NCBI RefSeq assembly: GCF_000426065.1
Contig: NZ_AUEQ01000001.1
Span: 124,001 to 188,000 of the forward strand
Source: Mycobacterium sp. URHD0025
GTDB lineage: Bacteria > Actinomycetota > Actinomycetes > Mycobacteriales > Mycobacteriaceae
Reading direction: 5' to 3'
DNA length: 64,000 nt
Shown here: one piece after another, positions 1 through 9,915 of the stretch
Numbering within the stretch: position 1 is the stretch's first letter
How the letters are laid out: each line of letters begins with the position of its first letter
Translations under genes and position numbers: made by a program
Notes under the pieces: generated by a model
The model's input: the letters and a program-made list of their open reading frames with translations, nothing else
Database searches by the model: none
What the model was told of the DNA's origin: nothing

Positions 1-1056
1 ATGCGCGACATGATCCAGGCCCTGCCGTACGCGCAGGGCTATTCCGACTCCAAGGGCATTGCCAGCGCGCGCCGCGCGGTGTTCACCCGGTACGAACTGG
101 TCGAGGGCTTCCCCCGGTTCGACATCGACGACGTGTATCTGGGCAATGGCGTCTCCGAGCTCATCACCATGACCCTGCAGGCGCTGCTCGACAACGGGGA
201 TCAGGTGCTCATCCCGGCGCCGGACTATCCACTGTGGACTGCCTCGACCGCACTGGCCGGCGGCACGCCCGTCCACTACATGTGCGATGAGACCCAGGGC
301 TGGAATCCTGACGTCGCCGACATCGAGTCCAAGATCACCGAGCGCACCAAGGCGCTCGTGGTGATCAACCCGAACAACCCCACGGGCGCGGTGTACAGCC
401 GCGAAACCCTGGAGCAGATGGTCGAGTTGGCGCGCAAGCATCAGCTCCTGCTGTTGGCCGACGAGATCTACGACAAGATCCTCTACGACGACGCCAAGCA
501 CATCTCCCTGGCGACATTGGCGCCTGACCTTCTGTGCCTGACTTTCAATGGACTGTCCAAGGCCTACCGGGTCGCCGGCTACCGCGCCGGCTGGTTGGTG
601 ATCACGGGCCCCAAGGAGCACGCGAGCAGCTTCATCGAGGGCATCAGCCTGTTGTCCAATATGCGGTTGTGCCCGAATGTGCCTGCGCAGCATGCGATTC
701 AAGTGGCGCTCGGTGGGCATCAGAGCATCGACGATCTCGTACTGCCCGGTGGCCGGCTGCTCGAGCAACGCGACGTCGCATGGACCAAGCTCAACGAGAT
801 CCCGGGAGTGTCCTGCGTGAAACCGGCGGGTGCGCTGTACGCGTTCCCGCGCCTGGATCCCGAGGTGCACGACATCCACGACGACGAGCAGTTGGTGCTC
901 GACTTGCTGTTGCAGGAGAAGATCCTGCTGACGCAGGGCACGGGATTCAACTGGCCCACACCGGATCACCTGCGCATCGTCACTCTGCCGTGGGCACGTG
1001 ACCTGGCCCAGGCTATCGAGCGGCTGGGCAACTTCCTGGTCGGCTACCGGCAGTAG
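1..1056 (+). CDS. aspC: PLP-dependent aminotransferase AspC/AlaT (5' end outside window)
   Basis: This is a fold-type I aminotransferase that transfers amino groups between an amino acid (Ala or Asp) and a 2-oxo acid in the cytoplasm. The visible 351 residues include the NPNNPTG substrate/PLP loop (about residues 123-129), the ADEIYD aspartate motif (about 153-158) and the PLP lysine in NGLSKAYR (Lys about 187). The arginine that binds the substrate carboxylate lies near the C-terminus (LRIVTLP). Mycobacterial AspC (Rv0337c) is about 429 aa, so roughly 75 N-terminal residues lie upstream. The ATG at base 1 is therefore probably an internal methionine. The product could be annotated AlaT or AspC; I cannot decide substrate preference from sequence. 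Confidence 0.9.
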   Translation: MRDMIQALPYAQGYSDSKGIASARRAVFTRYELVEGFPRFDIDDVYLGNGVSELITMTLQALLDNGDQVLIPAPDYPLWTASTALAGGTPVHYMCDETQGWNPDVADIESKITERTKALVVINPNNPTGAVYSRETLEQMVELARKHQLLLLADEIYDKILYDDAKHISLATLAPDLLCLTFNGLSKAYRVAGYRAGWLVITGPKEHASSFIEGISLLSNMRLCPNVPAQHAIQVALGGHQSIDDLVLPGGRLLEQRDVAWTKLNEIPGVSCVKPAGALYAFPRLDPEVHDIHDDEQLVLDLLLQEKILLTQGTGFNWPTPDHLRIVTLPWARDLAQAIERLGNFLVGYRQ

Positions 1057-1096
1057 GCGCCAGGAACCAGGCAGCCGACCGCTCTAGTCTGTCGGG

Positions 1097-2353
1097 GTGG
1101 CGCACACGCATTCTCATTCGCATTCGCTGGCAGGCCCATCTCCGCTGGGTCCGTTGGCCGCCCGCATCGTCGTCGGCCTGTTGGTCGCCATCGGGCTGGC
1201 GGTCATCGTCGGCGCCGGCGTGCTGTGGCCCAGCCATCAGAAGGTGGACATCCCGCTGCCTTTCCAGAATGCCGCGGGCGGGGCTGTCACCACCGAGGCG
1301 GGCCACGTTGTTTCGAGCAGCCTCGCTGACTGCGGCAGCCCGTCGGCCGGCGGCGTGCTGACGGCCAAACCGCAGCCCGCCGAGCCGGGTGGCGGCACGT
1401 GTGTGCAGAACCTGGTGGCCATCGATTCCGGCCCGAACAAGGGCGCCGACACGCTGCTGGAGTTCACCACCGGGCCGGGACAGCCGAATCTTGTTGCCGG
1501 AGACAGCATCCGAGTGAGCCGTCAGGTCGACCAGGCCGGCACGACGAGCTACGCGTTCTTCGACTACGAGCGCACCTGGCCGCTGATCGCACTGGCCGTG
1601 GCGTTCACGGTGGTGATCGTGGCCGTGGCGCGCTGGCGCGGATTGCGCGCCATCATCGGCATCGTGGTCGCATTCGCGGTGCTGATGATCTTCCTGTTAC
1701 CCGCATTGCGCGACGGCGCCCCCGCGATACCGGTGTCACTCGTGGCCTCGGCAGCCATTCTCTACGCGGTGATCTACCTGGCCCACGGCGTCAGCCTGCG
1801 CACCAGCGCGGCCCTGCTGGGCACTTTGACCTCGCTGTTGTTGGCCGCCATTCTGTCCTGGGCAGCAATCGAATTGGCTCATTTGACCGGCCTGTCCGAG
1901 GATCAGAACAACGAGGTCGCTGCCTATCTGGGCAATGTGTCGATCACCGGTCTGCTGCTGGCGGGTTTCATCATCGGCTCACTCGGTGTGCTCAACGACG
2001 TGACCATCACCCAGGCATCGGCGGTGTTCGAGCTCGCCGAGCACGGCGGCACCAGGCGCTCGATCTTTACCGGCGCCATGCGAGTGGGCAGTGATCACAT
2101 CGCCAGCACGGTCTACACCCTGGTGCTGGCCTACGCCGGTAGCGCGTTGCCGCTGCTGCTGTTGTTCAGCGTCGCCAATCGGTCACTCCCCGACGTGCTG
2201 ACGGGAGAGAGCGTGGCGATCGAGATCGCCCGCTCAGCCGTCGGCGGCATCGCCCTGGCGCTGTCGGTTCCGTTGACGACGGGGATCGCCGCGGTGCTGG
2301 CGACGCCGGCAAACAAGCAGGCAGACCAGCAGGCACTGAACCGACACGTTTGA
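1097..2353 (+). CDS. YibE/F-like multi-pass membrane protein
   Basis: The 418 aa protein begins at a GTG and carries a His-rich N-terminus (HTHSHSHS), a first membrane segment at about residues 20-43, and a soluble loop with several cysteines to about residue 150. At least six further hydrophobic helices follow. The layout (one N-terminal helix, extracytoplasmic domain, then a helical bundle containing GSLGVLNDVTITQ and MRVGSDHIASTVYTLVLAY) is typical of the YibE/F family. Its molecular function is not established. It lies 40 bases after the aminotransferase and 28 bases before the molybdenum hydroxylase operon, on the same strand. The His cluster may bind metal, which is inference. Confidence 0.82.
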   Translation: MAHTHSHSHSLAGPSPLGPLAARIVVGLLVAIGLAVIVGAGVLWPSHQKVDIPLPFQNAAGGAVTTEAGHVVSSSLADCGSPSAGGVLTAKPQPAEPGGGTCVQNLVAIDSGPNKGADTLLEFTTGPGQPNLVAGDSIRVSRQVDQAGTTSYAFFDYERTWPLIALAVAFTVVIVAVARWRGLRAIIGIVVAFAVLMIFLLPALRDGAPAIPVSLVASAAILYAVIYLAHGVSLRTSAALLGTLTSLLLAAILSWAAIELAHLTGLSEDQNNEVAAYLGNVSITGLLLAGFIIGSLGVLNDVTITQASAVFELAEHGGTRRSIFTGAMRVGSDHIASTVYTLVLAYAGSALPLLLLFSVANRSLPDVLTGESVAIEIARSAVGGIALALSVPLTTGIAAVLATPANKQADQQALNRHV

Positions 2354-2381
2354 CTACCGCCGGCCGGGGTATTCGGCGACG

Positions 2382-2906
2382 GTGAGTCAGCCCGATCACC
2401 ACAGCACCGCGATCACGCTCGAAGTCGACGGAACCCGGCGCAGTCTGACCGTCGACAACCGCATGACGCTGCTGGACGCCCTGCGTGAGCGGCTCGGCGT
2501 CACAGCCCCGAAGAAGGGCTGCGACCACGGCCAGTGCGGCTCGTGCACCGTCTTGCTCGACGGTCGCCGGGTGACCACGTGCCTGCTTCTGGCGGCAGCC
2601 GCCGACGGAGCGTCGGTCACCACAGCTGCCGGGCTCGAGCACGACGGTGAACTGCATCCGGTGGCCCAGGCGTTCTACGACGAAGACGGGTTCCAGTGCG
2701 GCTATTGCACACCAGGCCAGATATGTTCTGCGGTAGGCATGTTGGACGAAGCCAAGGCGGGTGCCCCCAGCTTCGTCACCGATGATCTCGAGCTCTCACC
2801 CGTGCTCACCGATGACGAGATCCGCGAACGGATGAGCGGCAACCTGTGCCGGTGTGCGGCATATCCGAACATCGTCGCGGCGATCGGGCTGGCGTCCACG
2901 CAATGA
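2382..2906 (+). CDS. Molybdenum hydroxylase, [2Fe-2S] subunit (PaoA/YagT/CoxS-like)
   Basis: This small iron-sulfur subunit of a xanthine dehydrogenase/aldehyde oxidase family enzyme passes electrons from the Mo centre to FAD. The plant-type [2Fe-2S] cluster motif is [10 protein letters not shown] (about residues 46-55) with a further Cys in TTCLLL. The second cluster is carried by QCGYCTPGQ and [11 protein letters not shown] in the C-terminal half. At 174 aa it is the usual size for a stand-alone subunit. No Tat signal is visible, unlike E. coli PaoA, so a cytoplasmic enzyme is likely. The GTG start is the first of three genes in the order FeS, FAD, Mo. The next start codon overlaps its stop. 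Confidence 0.93.
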   Translation: MSQPDHHSTAITLEVDGTRRSLTVDNRMTLLDALRERLGVTAPKKGCDHGQCGSCTVLLDGRRVTTCLLLAAAADGASVTTAAGLEHDGELHPVAQAFYDEDGFQCGYCTPGQICSAVGMLDEAKAGAPSFVTDDLELSPVLTDDEIRERMSGNLCRCAAYPNIVAAIGLASTQ

Positions 2907-3898
2907 AACCGTTCGACTATCACCGCGCCACCAGCCCCGCCGAGGCGGTGGCGATGCTGATGGAGCATCCACATGCCGCGTATCTCGCGGGTGGCACCAA
3001 TCTGGTCGATCACATGAAGCTCGGCGTTGCGGAACCGGACCTACTGGTCGATGTCAGCCGGCTCGACCTGGCCGAGACGGTCACCATCCCTGACGGCGGC
3101 GTGCGCATCGGCGCGAACGTCCGCAACAGCGATCTGGCCGCCAACCCGGTGATCCGCTCGCACTATCCGATGCTGGCGCGGGCCCTGCTGTCCGGTGCGT
3201 CAGGTCAACTGCGCAACGCTGCCACCACGGCCGGAAACCTGCTGCAGCGCACCCGATGTGCCTACTTCCAGGATGTCACCACACCGTGCAACAAGCGGGT
3301 TCCCGGCAGCGGCTGCTCGGCGTTGGGCGGCTACGTCCGCTACCACGCCATTCTCGGGGCGTCCCCGCAGTGCATCGCCGTGCACCCGTCGGACATGGCG
3401 GTGGCAATGTGTGCGCTGGATGCCCAGGTGGTGGTGCAGACCAGCGACGGAGAACGCCGGATACCGGTCGACGAGTTCTATCGCCTTCCGGGCGACCAAC
3501 CAGACCGCGACACCGTGTTGGGGCATGGCGAGCTGATCACGGCGGTCGAGCTGCCCGCTCCGCCGGAAGGAGCGGCCTCGGATTACCGCAAGGTCCGTGA
3601 CCGTGCGTCCTACGCATTCGCGCTGGTGTCGGTCGCCGCCGAGCTGACTTTCACCTCGACGTTCCAGATCGGCTCGGCGCGCATCGCATTGGGAGGTGTG
3701 GCGCACAAGCCGTGGCGGGCGCGGCGCGCCGAGCAGGTTCTCACCGGCGATCAACCCTCGGCGGAGACGTTCGCCGCGGCGGCCGACGCGGAGCTCAAGC
3801 AGGCCGAGCCGTTACCGGGCAACGAGTTCAAGGTTGCCCTGGCCCGCCGTACCTTGATCGCCCAGTTACGCATGCTGACCGAGCGGAGGCGGCCATGA
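2903..3898 (+). CDS. Molybdenum hydroxylase, FAD-binding subunit with [4Fe-4S] insertion (PaoB/YagS-like)
   Basis: The 331 aa medium subunit has a PCMH-type FAD domain with the [13 protein letters not shown] and [10 protein letters not shown] motifs that bind the flavin, followed by a CO dehydrogenase flavoprotein C-terminal domain. Between them is a Cys-rich insertion ([15 protein letters not shown], near residues 120-140). In PaoB and 4-hydroxybenzoyl-CoA reductase this kind of insertion binds an extra [4Fe-4S] cluster. I chose the ATG at 2903 because it overlaps the upstream TGA, which indicates translational coupling. The frame is open further upstream, but that stretch overlaps the previous gene. 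Confidence 0.92.
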   Translation: MKPFDYHRATSPAEAVAMLMEHPHAAYLAGGTNLVDHMKLGVAEPDLLVDVSRLDLAETVTIPDGGVRIGANVRNSDLAANPVIRSHYPMLARALLSGASGQLRNAATTAGNLLQRTRCAYFQDVTTPCNKRVPGSGCSALGGYVRYHAILGASPQCIAVHPSDMAVAMCALDAQVVVQTSDGERRIPVDEFYRLPGDQPDRDTVLGHGELITAVELPAPPEGAASDYRKVRDRASYAFALVSVAAELTFTSTFQIGSARIALGGVAHKPWRARRAEQVLTGDQPSAETFAAAADAELKQAEPLPGNEFKVALARRTLIAQLRMLTERRRP

Positions 3899-5997
3899 CC
3901 CTCGTCGAACCCCATGCCATCGGTCAGCCTGTGGCCCGCACCGATGGCCGGGCCAAGGTCACCGGAACCGCGCGCTACGCCTTCGAGCAGCAGGTCGAGC
4001 ATCCGGCCTACCTGCATCCCATCCAGGCCACCATCGCACGTGGCCGCGTGGTGGCGATGGACACCACCGGAGCCCTCGCTCTCGACGGCGTACTCGACGT
4101 GTTGACCGTGTTCGACGCTCCCCGGCTCGCCGATACGTCCGATGGCGAATTGGCGATCCTGCAAGACGATGAGGTGCACTTCCGCGGGCAGCTCATCGGT
4201 GGCGTCCTCGCCGAGACTGCCGAAATCGCCCGGGAGGCAAGCGCTCTGGTAAGGGTGGACTACGACGAAGCGCCTCACGACACGGAACTGTCGGCGGATC
4301 ACCCCAGCCTGTACAGACCCGAGTCGGTCAACCCGTCGTTTCCTCCCGACACCGATCAGGGTGACGTGGACACGGCGCTGACCACCGCCGAGGTGACCGT
4401 CGATCAGACCTACCGCACGCCGATCGAGCACAACAATCCCATGGAGCCTCACGCCTGTATCGCGCAGTGGGCGATACGCGACGGTCAACCCGCGGTGACT
4501 CTGTACGACTCCACCCAAGGTGTGCACGTCGTGCGCAAGACGCTGGCCCCACTGTTCGACCTGCAGCCCGAACGGTTGCGCGTGGTCGCCCCGCATGTGG
4601 GCGGCGGATTCGGGTCCAAGGGGGCACCCCACGCCCACGATGTACTGGCCGTGCTGGCCGCTCAGCGCGCCGACGGGCGCCCGGTGAAACTCGCTCTGAC
4701 CCGACAGCAGATGTTCTCGCTCGTCGGCTACCGAACCCCGACCATTGAGCGGGTACGGCTGGGCGCCGACAGGGACGGCCGGCTCGTCGCCCTTGCGCAC
4801 GAGGTGATCGAACAGACCTCGGCGGTCAAGGAATTCGCCGAGCAGACGGCCGTGACGTCCCGCAAGATGTACGCCTGCCCGAATCGGCGTACGTCGCATC
4901 GGCTGGCCACGCTCGACGTTCCCGTTCCGTTCTGGATGCGGGCCCCGGGTGAGTGCCCGGGCACGTTCGCCGCCGAGGTCGCGATGGACGAGCTCGCGGT
5001 GGCCTGCCATCTCGACCCGATCGAGCTGCGCGCCCGCAATGAACCAGAGGTGGATCCCGAATCGGGTAAACCGTGGTCGGGACGTCGCCTCATCGAATGC
5101 CTACGCGTCGGGGCTCAGCGCTTCGACTGGTTTCCGCGTGACCCGCGGCCTGCGAAATATCTTGCCGGCCACTGGTTTATCGGCACCGGGGTGGCTGCCG
5201 CGACCTACCCGGGCATGGCGATGGAGGGCAACACGGCACGCATCGCCCACATCGAGCAGGGCCGCTACACGGTGCAGATCGGTGCGGCCGACATCGGCAC
5301 CGGCACGTGGACGGCGTTGACCCAGATCGCCGCCGACGCCCTGGACTGCGATGTCGCGGCAGTGGACCTGCACATCGGGGACACGGATCTACCGCAGGCT
5401 TCGGTGGCGGGCGGCTCGTCCGGCATCACCTCGTGGGGTTCGGCGATAGTGGCTGCCGCCAAGCAGTTTCGCCGCGAACACGGGGAGCACCCTCATATCG
5501 GTGTGACGGCCGAGGCTGAGGCACCGCAGAACCCCGACGCCGAGAAATTCACCGTGCAGTCGTTCGGCGCCCACTTCGTCGAGGCGCACGTCAACTGCGA
5601 CACCGGGGAGATCCGGATTCCGCGGATGCTCGGAGTTTTCTCGGTGGGGCGTGCCATCAACGCGCGCACGCTACGTTCCCAGCTGATCGGCGGCATGTCC
5701 ATGGGGCTTTCCATGGCGCTGCACGAGGAGAGCGTCCGCGACCCGCGCTTCGGGCACGTCGTCACCCAGGATCTCGCGTCGTATCACATCAGCGCGCACG
5801 CGGATGTTCCCGATGTCGACGCGATCTGGCTCGACGAGGTCGAGGAGCACCTGAATCCGATGGGCTCCCGCGGCGCGGGCGAGATCGGCATCGTCGGCGC
5901 AGCCGCGGCAGTGGTCAACGCCGTCTACCACGCGACCGGGGTACGCGTGCGGGATCTGCCGGTCACTCTCGACAAGGTGCTCGCCGCCCTGCCCTGA
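3895..5997 (+). CDS. Molybdenum hydroxylase, molybdopterin-binding large subunit (PaoC/YagR-like)
   Basis: The 700 aa catalytic subunit belongs to the xanthine dehydrogenase family and binds the molybdenum cofactor to oxidise an aldehyde or N-heterocycle. It contains an N-terminal aldehyde oxidase a/b hammerhead ([19 protein letters not shown]), the [10 protein letters not shown] loop, [11 protein letters not shown] near the Mo site, the [11 protein letters not shown] stretch, and a terminal [11 protein letters not shown] motif. This last motif carries the conserved catalytic glutamate of the family (GAGE). The ATG overlaps the preceding TGA. The substrate cannot be deduced. The FeS-FAD-Mo order and the 4Fe-4S insertion in the partner favour an aldehyde oxidoreductase of the PaoABC type over xanthine dehydrogenase. 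Confidence 0.92.
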   Translation: MTLVEPHAIGQPVARTDGRAKVTGTARYAFEQQVEHPAYLHPIQATIARGRVVAMDTTGALALDGVLDVLTVFDAPRLADTSDGELAILQDDEVHFRGQLIGGVLAETAEIAREASALVRVDYDEAPHDTELSADHPSLYRPESVNPSFPPDTDQGDVDTALTTAEVTVDQTYRTPIEHNNPMEPHACIAQWAIRDGQPAVTLYDSTQGVHVVRKTLAPLFDLQPERLRVVAPHVGGGFGSKGAPHAHDVLAVLAAQRADGRPVKLALTRQQMFSLVGYRTPTIERVRLGADRDGRLVALAHEVIEQTSAVKEFAEQTAVTSRKMYACPNRRTSHRLATLDVPVPFWMRAPGECPGTFAAEVAMDELAVACHLDPIELRARNEPEVDPESGKPWSGRRLIECLRVGAQRFDWFPRDPRPAKYLAGHWFIGTGVAAATYPGMAMEGNTARIAHIEQGRYTVQIGAADIGTGTWTALTQIAADALDCDVAAVDLHIGDTDLPQASVAGGSSGITSWGSAIVAAAKQFRREHGEHPHIGVTAEAEAPQNPDAEKFTVQSFGAHFVEAHVNCDTGEIRIPRMLGVFSVGRAINARTLRSQLIGGMSMGLSMALHEESVRDPRFGHVVTQDLASYHISAHADVPDVDAIWLDEVEEHLNPMGSRGAGEIGIVGAAAAVVNAVYHATGVRVRDLPVTLDKVLAALP

Positions 5998-6004
5998 CGT
6001 GGCG

Positions 6005-6373
6005 TCAGCCCGCGAGGTCCTTTTCGGTGAGCTCGGTGGCGGCGAGCGCGGCGGCCAGGGTGTCGTGACGGAACGCCGACGTGACGTGGTCGTGCACCAC
6101 CCGGAACGCCGTCGCGCCGGTGCGGGTGGTGCCGTCGGCCGCCATGATGGTCTGTTCGACGACCACGACGCCGTCGTGCACGAACATCCGCCCGGGCGTC
6201 ACGGTGTCCCCGGTGGACGCGGCCCACTCACGCAGGGCGGCGTGCCCTTGGGCGGCACCTTTGGCGTCGCCCACCTCGATGTCATCGCTGGACAGCGCTA
6301 TCAGGGTGTCGTTGTCGTCCTCGTCCAGCGCGTCATGCCAGGCCAGAACCGTCGCGATCTCGGATGTGGTCAT
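6005..6373 (-). CDS. SnoaL/NTF2-like small protein
   Basis: This 122 aa protein has the length and pattern of the SnoaL/limonene-epoxide-hydrolase-like NTF2 fold: an N-terminal helix (VLAWHDALDEDDNDTLIALSS) and then a curved sheet ending in ATELTEKDLAG. I see no diagnostic catalytic residues, so function is unknown. It is the last gene of a minus-strand series (P450, MDMPI-fold protein, this gene) with an 18-base gap after the MDMPI stop. It converges with the Mo subunit gene, leaving only 7 bases between the two stops. Confidence 0.75.
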   Translation of the reverse strand: MTTSEIATVLAWHDALDEDDNDTLIALSSDDIEVGDAKGAAQGHAALREWAASTGDTVTPGRMFVHDGVVVVEQTIMAADGTTRTGATAFRVVHDHVTSAFRHDTLAAALAATELTEKDLAG

Positions 6374-6391
6374 GAACGAAACCTACGCCTC

Positions 6392-7144
6392 TCAGAACGG
6401 TGTGCGGTCGAGCCAGGCGTCCCAGGTTGCGGTGTCGCCGAACACTTCCAGCCCGAGGTCGGCAGCCGTGCCCCGGCGCGTGACCGCCAGCAGCAGCTTG
6501 TGAGCCGGGCCCTTCAGCGCGACCGTGCCCTTGCCGTGACTGTGAGACCACTCGAGCCCGTCTTCGTCGTGCTCCACCGTCCACTCCCCCGTCGGCCCCA
6601 GACCGTCGTCGGTCGCATGCAGGTGGATGCTGGTGCCCAACGCGAGGGGTACTCCGTGCCGCTTCTTGGCCATACCGGTGGCGATCTCGAGCCATTCACT
6701 GACCGCGTCGGCGGCGAGGTCGGCCGGTGGCACGAACTCGGTTCCCACGGCCAGTGCGGCGTCGGCGTGGTGTACCGCCGCCTCGTGAACGCGTCGCCGT
6801 ACCCACCAACCCGCGGGTTTGGGACCCAGGAACGTCCACACCCTCGCATCGGTGCCGATCTGGTCCACCGACTTGAGAACCTGGGCCGCGCCCGCGTTGA
6901 GCCAGTCGATCGCGGCGTCCGGATCGTCGGGCGGCTTCCCGTCGTGGACCTCGCGGGGGTCGAGAGGCGAGACCCGGCGCTCGGAGATAATCTGTGCCGC
7001 CCAACGGTTTCCGCGCCCGACATGGCGGAACAGTTGCTTGAGCGTCCAGTCCGGGCAGGTCGGCACCGGCGTCTCGGGATCGCTGGAGGCGATCAGCTCC
7101 CCGAAGCTCCGGGTCTGGTCGAGCAGAGCAGCTCGGAAGTCCAC
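6392..7144 (-). CDS. Maleylpyruvate isomerase family (MDMPI/DinB-fold) protein
   Basis: The 250 aa protein matches the actinobacterial TIGR03083-type family. It has an N-terminal DinB/MDMPI helical bundle with VPTCPDWTLKQLFRHVGRGNRW, where the His is a metal-ligand candidate, a second His in WWVRRRVHEAAVHHADA, and a C-terminal MDMPI_C-like domain. Characterised relatives are mycothiol-dependent metalloenzymes, but the exact reaction here is unknown. The GTG start is 1 base from the P450 stop, so the pair is very likely cotranscribed and perhaps functionally linked. Confidence 0.85.
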   Translation of the reverse strand: MDFRAALLDQTRSFGELIASSDPETPVPTCPDWTLKQLFRHVGRGNRWAAQIISERRVSPLDPREVHDGKPPDDPDAAIDWLNAGAAQVLKSVDQIGTDARVWTFLGPKPAGWWVRRRVHEAAVHHADAALAVGTEFVPPADLAADAVSEWLEIATGMAKKRHGVPLALGTSIHLHATDDGLGPTGEWTVEHDEDGLEWSHSHGKGTVALKGPAHKLLLAVTRRGTAADLGLEVFGDTATWDAWLDRTPF

Positions 7145-7145
7145 G

Positions 7146-8459
7146 TCACGAACTTACCGCTGTGCGTGCCTTCCCGAGCGTGTTCGGCAGAGTCGACCAG
7201 CCGCGCAGGATGCGGGTCTCGCGACGGCTGCCTTCGCCGGCCGCCCGCGCGTCCGGGAACCGGTCGAAGAAGGTCTGCAGGCCCACCTGACCTTCGGCCC
7301 TGGCGAGGGCCGCGCCGAGGCAGAAGTGCCGGCCGCCGGAGAACGACAGGTGCCGTCCGGCGTTTTCCCGTTCGATGTCGAAGCGGTGCGGGTCGGTGAA
7401 CACCGCCGGGTCCCGGTTGGCACCGGCGAGGTGCACGATGACGAGTTCCCCGGCCTGCACCGGGGTTCCGGCCACTTCGGTGTCGACGAGCGCCACCCGG
7501 GCGCTCATCAGCACCGGTGAGTCCAGCCGCAGGATCTCCTCCACCGTGTTCGGCCACAGTTCGGGACGGGCGGACAGGGTCTGCAGGTGCTCGGGATGGT
7601 CGAGCAGCATGCGGATCCCGTTGCCCAGCAGGTTGACCGTCGTCTCGAACCCGGCCGCAAGCACCAGACCGGCCAGCGCCCGCAGTTCCGCCTCGTTGAG
7701 CGGTTCTCCGGCCGCGCCGGCGTCAGAGGCCTGGATGATCTGGCTGAGCAGGTCCTCACCGGGGTTGCGCCGCAGTTGACGCAGGTGATCGGTCAGCCAG
7801 CTCTCGAATCCTCGGATGCCCGAGTTGACCTCCTGGTACTGCCGCCACGTGAGTCCGATGTCCAGGCTGGGCGCGCCGAGCTCGCCGAAGCGCAGGATCT
7901 GGGGCCGGTCGGCGTCGGGCACACCCAGAATGTCGCTGATCACCGCGACCGGCAGCTGCGCGCAGTACCGGCCGACGATGTCGACCACGCCGTCGCCGTC
8001 CATCGCGTCCAGCAGTTCGTTGGCGGTTTCCTGGACGCGTTCACGCAGCCGGGCCACGGCGCGGGTGGTGAACACCGAGGAGACGAGCTTGCGGTAGCGG
8101 GTGTGATCAGGTGGTTCCACCGCCAGCAGTGACGGTGGTAGGAGCGGGTGCAGCGAGCCGGTGTCGGTCTTGTCCGCGACCCAGCGCAGCGGTTTCGGCA
8201 GGTTTCCGCCGAGCCGCGACACCCGGAAGTCGTCAGAGCGCAGCAGCTCGGTGGCCACGTCGTAGTCGAAGGTCATCAGGAGCGCGCGGCCGCGCACGAT
8301 CGGGCCGCGGCGGCGCATCTCGTCGGCGAAGGGCGCCGGGTCGGCCCGCACCGCCGGGTCGGCGATCAGCCGAGCCTGCGGATCACCGTGGCGCATCCCG
8401 AACGCGGATATGCCTCGAACCACCCCGTGCAGGGCCATCCACCGGATTCGTTCCCGCAT
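7146..8459 (-). CDS. cyp140: Cytochrome P450, CYP140 family
   Basis: The 437 aa haem monooxygenase shows the I-helix oxygen-activation region (GLVLAAGFETTVNLLGNG), the K-helix ExxR (EEILR), and the haem-thiolate loop FSGGRHFCLGAALAR with the proximal Cys at about residue 384. The N-terminus (MALHGVVRGISAFGMR) and the whole length agree with my memory of M. tuberculosis CYP140A1 (Rv1880c). The substrate of that family is not established. Here it lies 38 bases after udgA and 1 base before the MDMPI-fold gene, which suggests one transcript. No ferredoxin gene adjoins it. Confidence 0.93.
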   Translation of the reverse strand: MRERIRWMALHGVVRGISAFGMRHGDPQARLIADPAVRADPAPFADEMRRRGPIVRGRALLMTFDYDVATELLRSDDFRVSRLGGNLPKPLRWVADKTDTGSLHPLLPPSLLAVEPPDHTRYRKLVSSVFTTRAVARLRERVQETANELLDAMDGDGVVDIVGRYCAQLPVAVISDILGVPDADRPQILRFGELGAPSLDIGLTWRQYQEVNSGIRGFESWLTDHLRQLRRNPGEDLLSQIIQASDAGAAGEPLNEAELRALAGLVLAAGFETTVNLLGNGIRMLLDHPEHLQTLSARPELWPNTVEEILRLDSPVLMSARVALVDTEVAGTPVQAGELVIVHLAGANRDPAVFTDPHRFDIERENAGRHLSFSGGRHFCLGAALARAEGQVGLQTFFDRFPDARAAGEGSRRETRILRGWSTLPNTLGKARTAVSS

Positions 8460-8497
8460 GGCCCGAGCCTACGACCGCGGAATTTGTTCTACAAGCG

Positions 8498-9829
8498 TCA
8501 AACAGCGGCGACCGGGCGTCCCAATGCGTAGACCCGCCATCCGGCATCCCGCCACCGCTGGGCGTCCAGGCAATTGCGGCCGTCCACAACGACTTTCACG
8601 CGCACCGTGTCAGCCAGCTCGGCGGGGTCCAGGTCCACGAACTCGGCCCACTCGGTGAGCACCAGCACTGCGTCGGCCCGGTCGCAGGCTTCGACGACAG
8701 AGGTGGAGTAGTTCAGCGTGGGGAACACCCGCTGCGAGTTGTCCATCGCCTTGGGGTCGTACACGTTGACCGCGGCGCCGTTCAGCTGCAGCATGCCCGC
8801 GACGTTGAGTGCGGGCGAATCACGCACATCGTCGGATTCGGGTTTGAACGCCGCGCCGAGGACGGCGATGTTGGCGCCCAACAGCGATCCCCGGCAGGCC
8901 CGGGTGGTCAGTTCCACCATGGCCGTGCGGCGACGCATGTTGATGCTGTCGACCTCGCGCAGGAAGGTCAGCGCGTGGTTGGCGCCGAGCTCACCGGCGC
9001 GGGCCATGAATGCGCGAATGTCCTTGGGCAGGCAGCCACCGCCAAAGCCGAGGCCGGCGTTGAGGAATCGCCGTCCGATCCGCGGGTCGTAGCCCAACGC
9101 ATCGGCCAGCAGGGTCACGTCGGCTTCGACGGCCTCGCACACTTCGGAGATCGCGTTGATGAACGAGATCTTGGTGGCCAGGAACGCGTTGGCCGAAACC
9201 TTGACCAGTTCCGCGGTCTGCAGATCGGTGACCAGGAACGGCACCCCGTCGTCGATCAGCGGGGCGTAGAGCTCGCGCACCGCCGCCTCGCTGCGCAGTG
9301 AATCCTGCTGGACGCCAACCACGATGCGGTCGGGGTGCAGCGTGTCGTGCACGGCGTAGCCCTCGCGAAGGAACTCGGGGTTCCAGGCCACCTCGACGTC
9401 CACGTCCGCGGGTGCCAGCGTGCGGGCCCGCTCCGCCAGGTCGGCCGCGGTGCCGACCGGGACGGTGGACTTGCCGACGATCACGGCGGACCGGCGCAGC
9501 CGCGGCACCAGTGTGTCGATCACGGCGTGTACGTGGCGCAGATCGGCGCTGTATTCGCCCTTCTTCTGTGGGGTGCCCACGCCGAGGAAGTGCACGTCGG
9601 CGAAATCGGCGGCCTCGTCATAGTCGGTGGTGAACCGCAGCCGCCCGGCAGACAGGTTGTCGTTCAACACCTTGCGCAGGCCGGGCTCGTAGAACGGGAT
9701 GTCACCGGCGGCGAGTTTGGCCACCTTGCCCGGGTCGATGTCGACCCCGATCACCTCGTGGCCGAGCTCGGCCATGCCCGCAGCATGTGTCGCGCCCAGA
9801 TAGCCGGTGCCGAAAACGGTGCATCGCAT
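8498..9829 (-). CDS. udgA: UDP-glucose 6-dehydrogenase
   Basis: The 443 aa cytoplasmic enzyme oxidises UDP-glucose to UDP-glucuronate with two NAD+. The N-terminal Rossmann motif is GTGYLGATHAAGMAELGHEV. The central dimerisation domain has the catalytic Cys in GFGGGCLPKD (about residue 268), preceded by the catalytic Lys region VKVSANAFLATKISFINA, and a C-terminal UDP-binding domain follows. It corresponds to Rv0322, two genes from dcd in M. tuberculosis; here an Amt gene and a Pro-rich membrane protein separate them. UDP-glucuronate feeds cell-envelope polysaccharide or lipid synthesis. Confidence 0.95.
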   Translation of the reverse strand: MRCTVFGTGYLGATHAAGMAELGHEVIGVDIDPGKVAKLAAGDIPFYEPGLRKVLNDNLSAGRLRFTTDYDEAADFADVHFLGVGTPQKKGEYSADLRHVHAVIDTLVPRLRRSAVIVGKSTVPVGTAADLAERARTLAPADVDVEVAWNPEFLREGYAVHDTLHPDRIVVGVQQDSLRSEAAVRELYAPLIDDGVPFLVTDLQTAELVKVSANAFLATKISFINAISEVCEAVEADVTLLADALGYDPRIGRRFLNAGLGFGGGCLPKDIRAFMARAGELGANHALTFLREVDSINMRRRTAMVELTTRACRGSLLGANIAVLGAAFKPESDDVRDSPALNVAGMLQLNGAAVNVYDPKAMDNSQRVFPTLNYSTSVVEACDRADAVLVLTEWAEFVDLDPAELADTVRVKVVVDGRNCLDAQRWRDAGWRVYALGRPVAAV

Positions 9830-9915
9830 ACTGCCTGAATAGGCGCCGATGATGAGCTAGCTGCTACGCGACACTGAGCGGCAGACCAACGTCAGGTAAC
9901 GGTTGGTGGCGGGGG

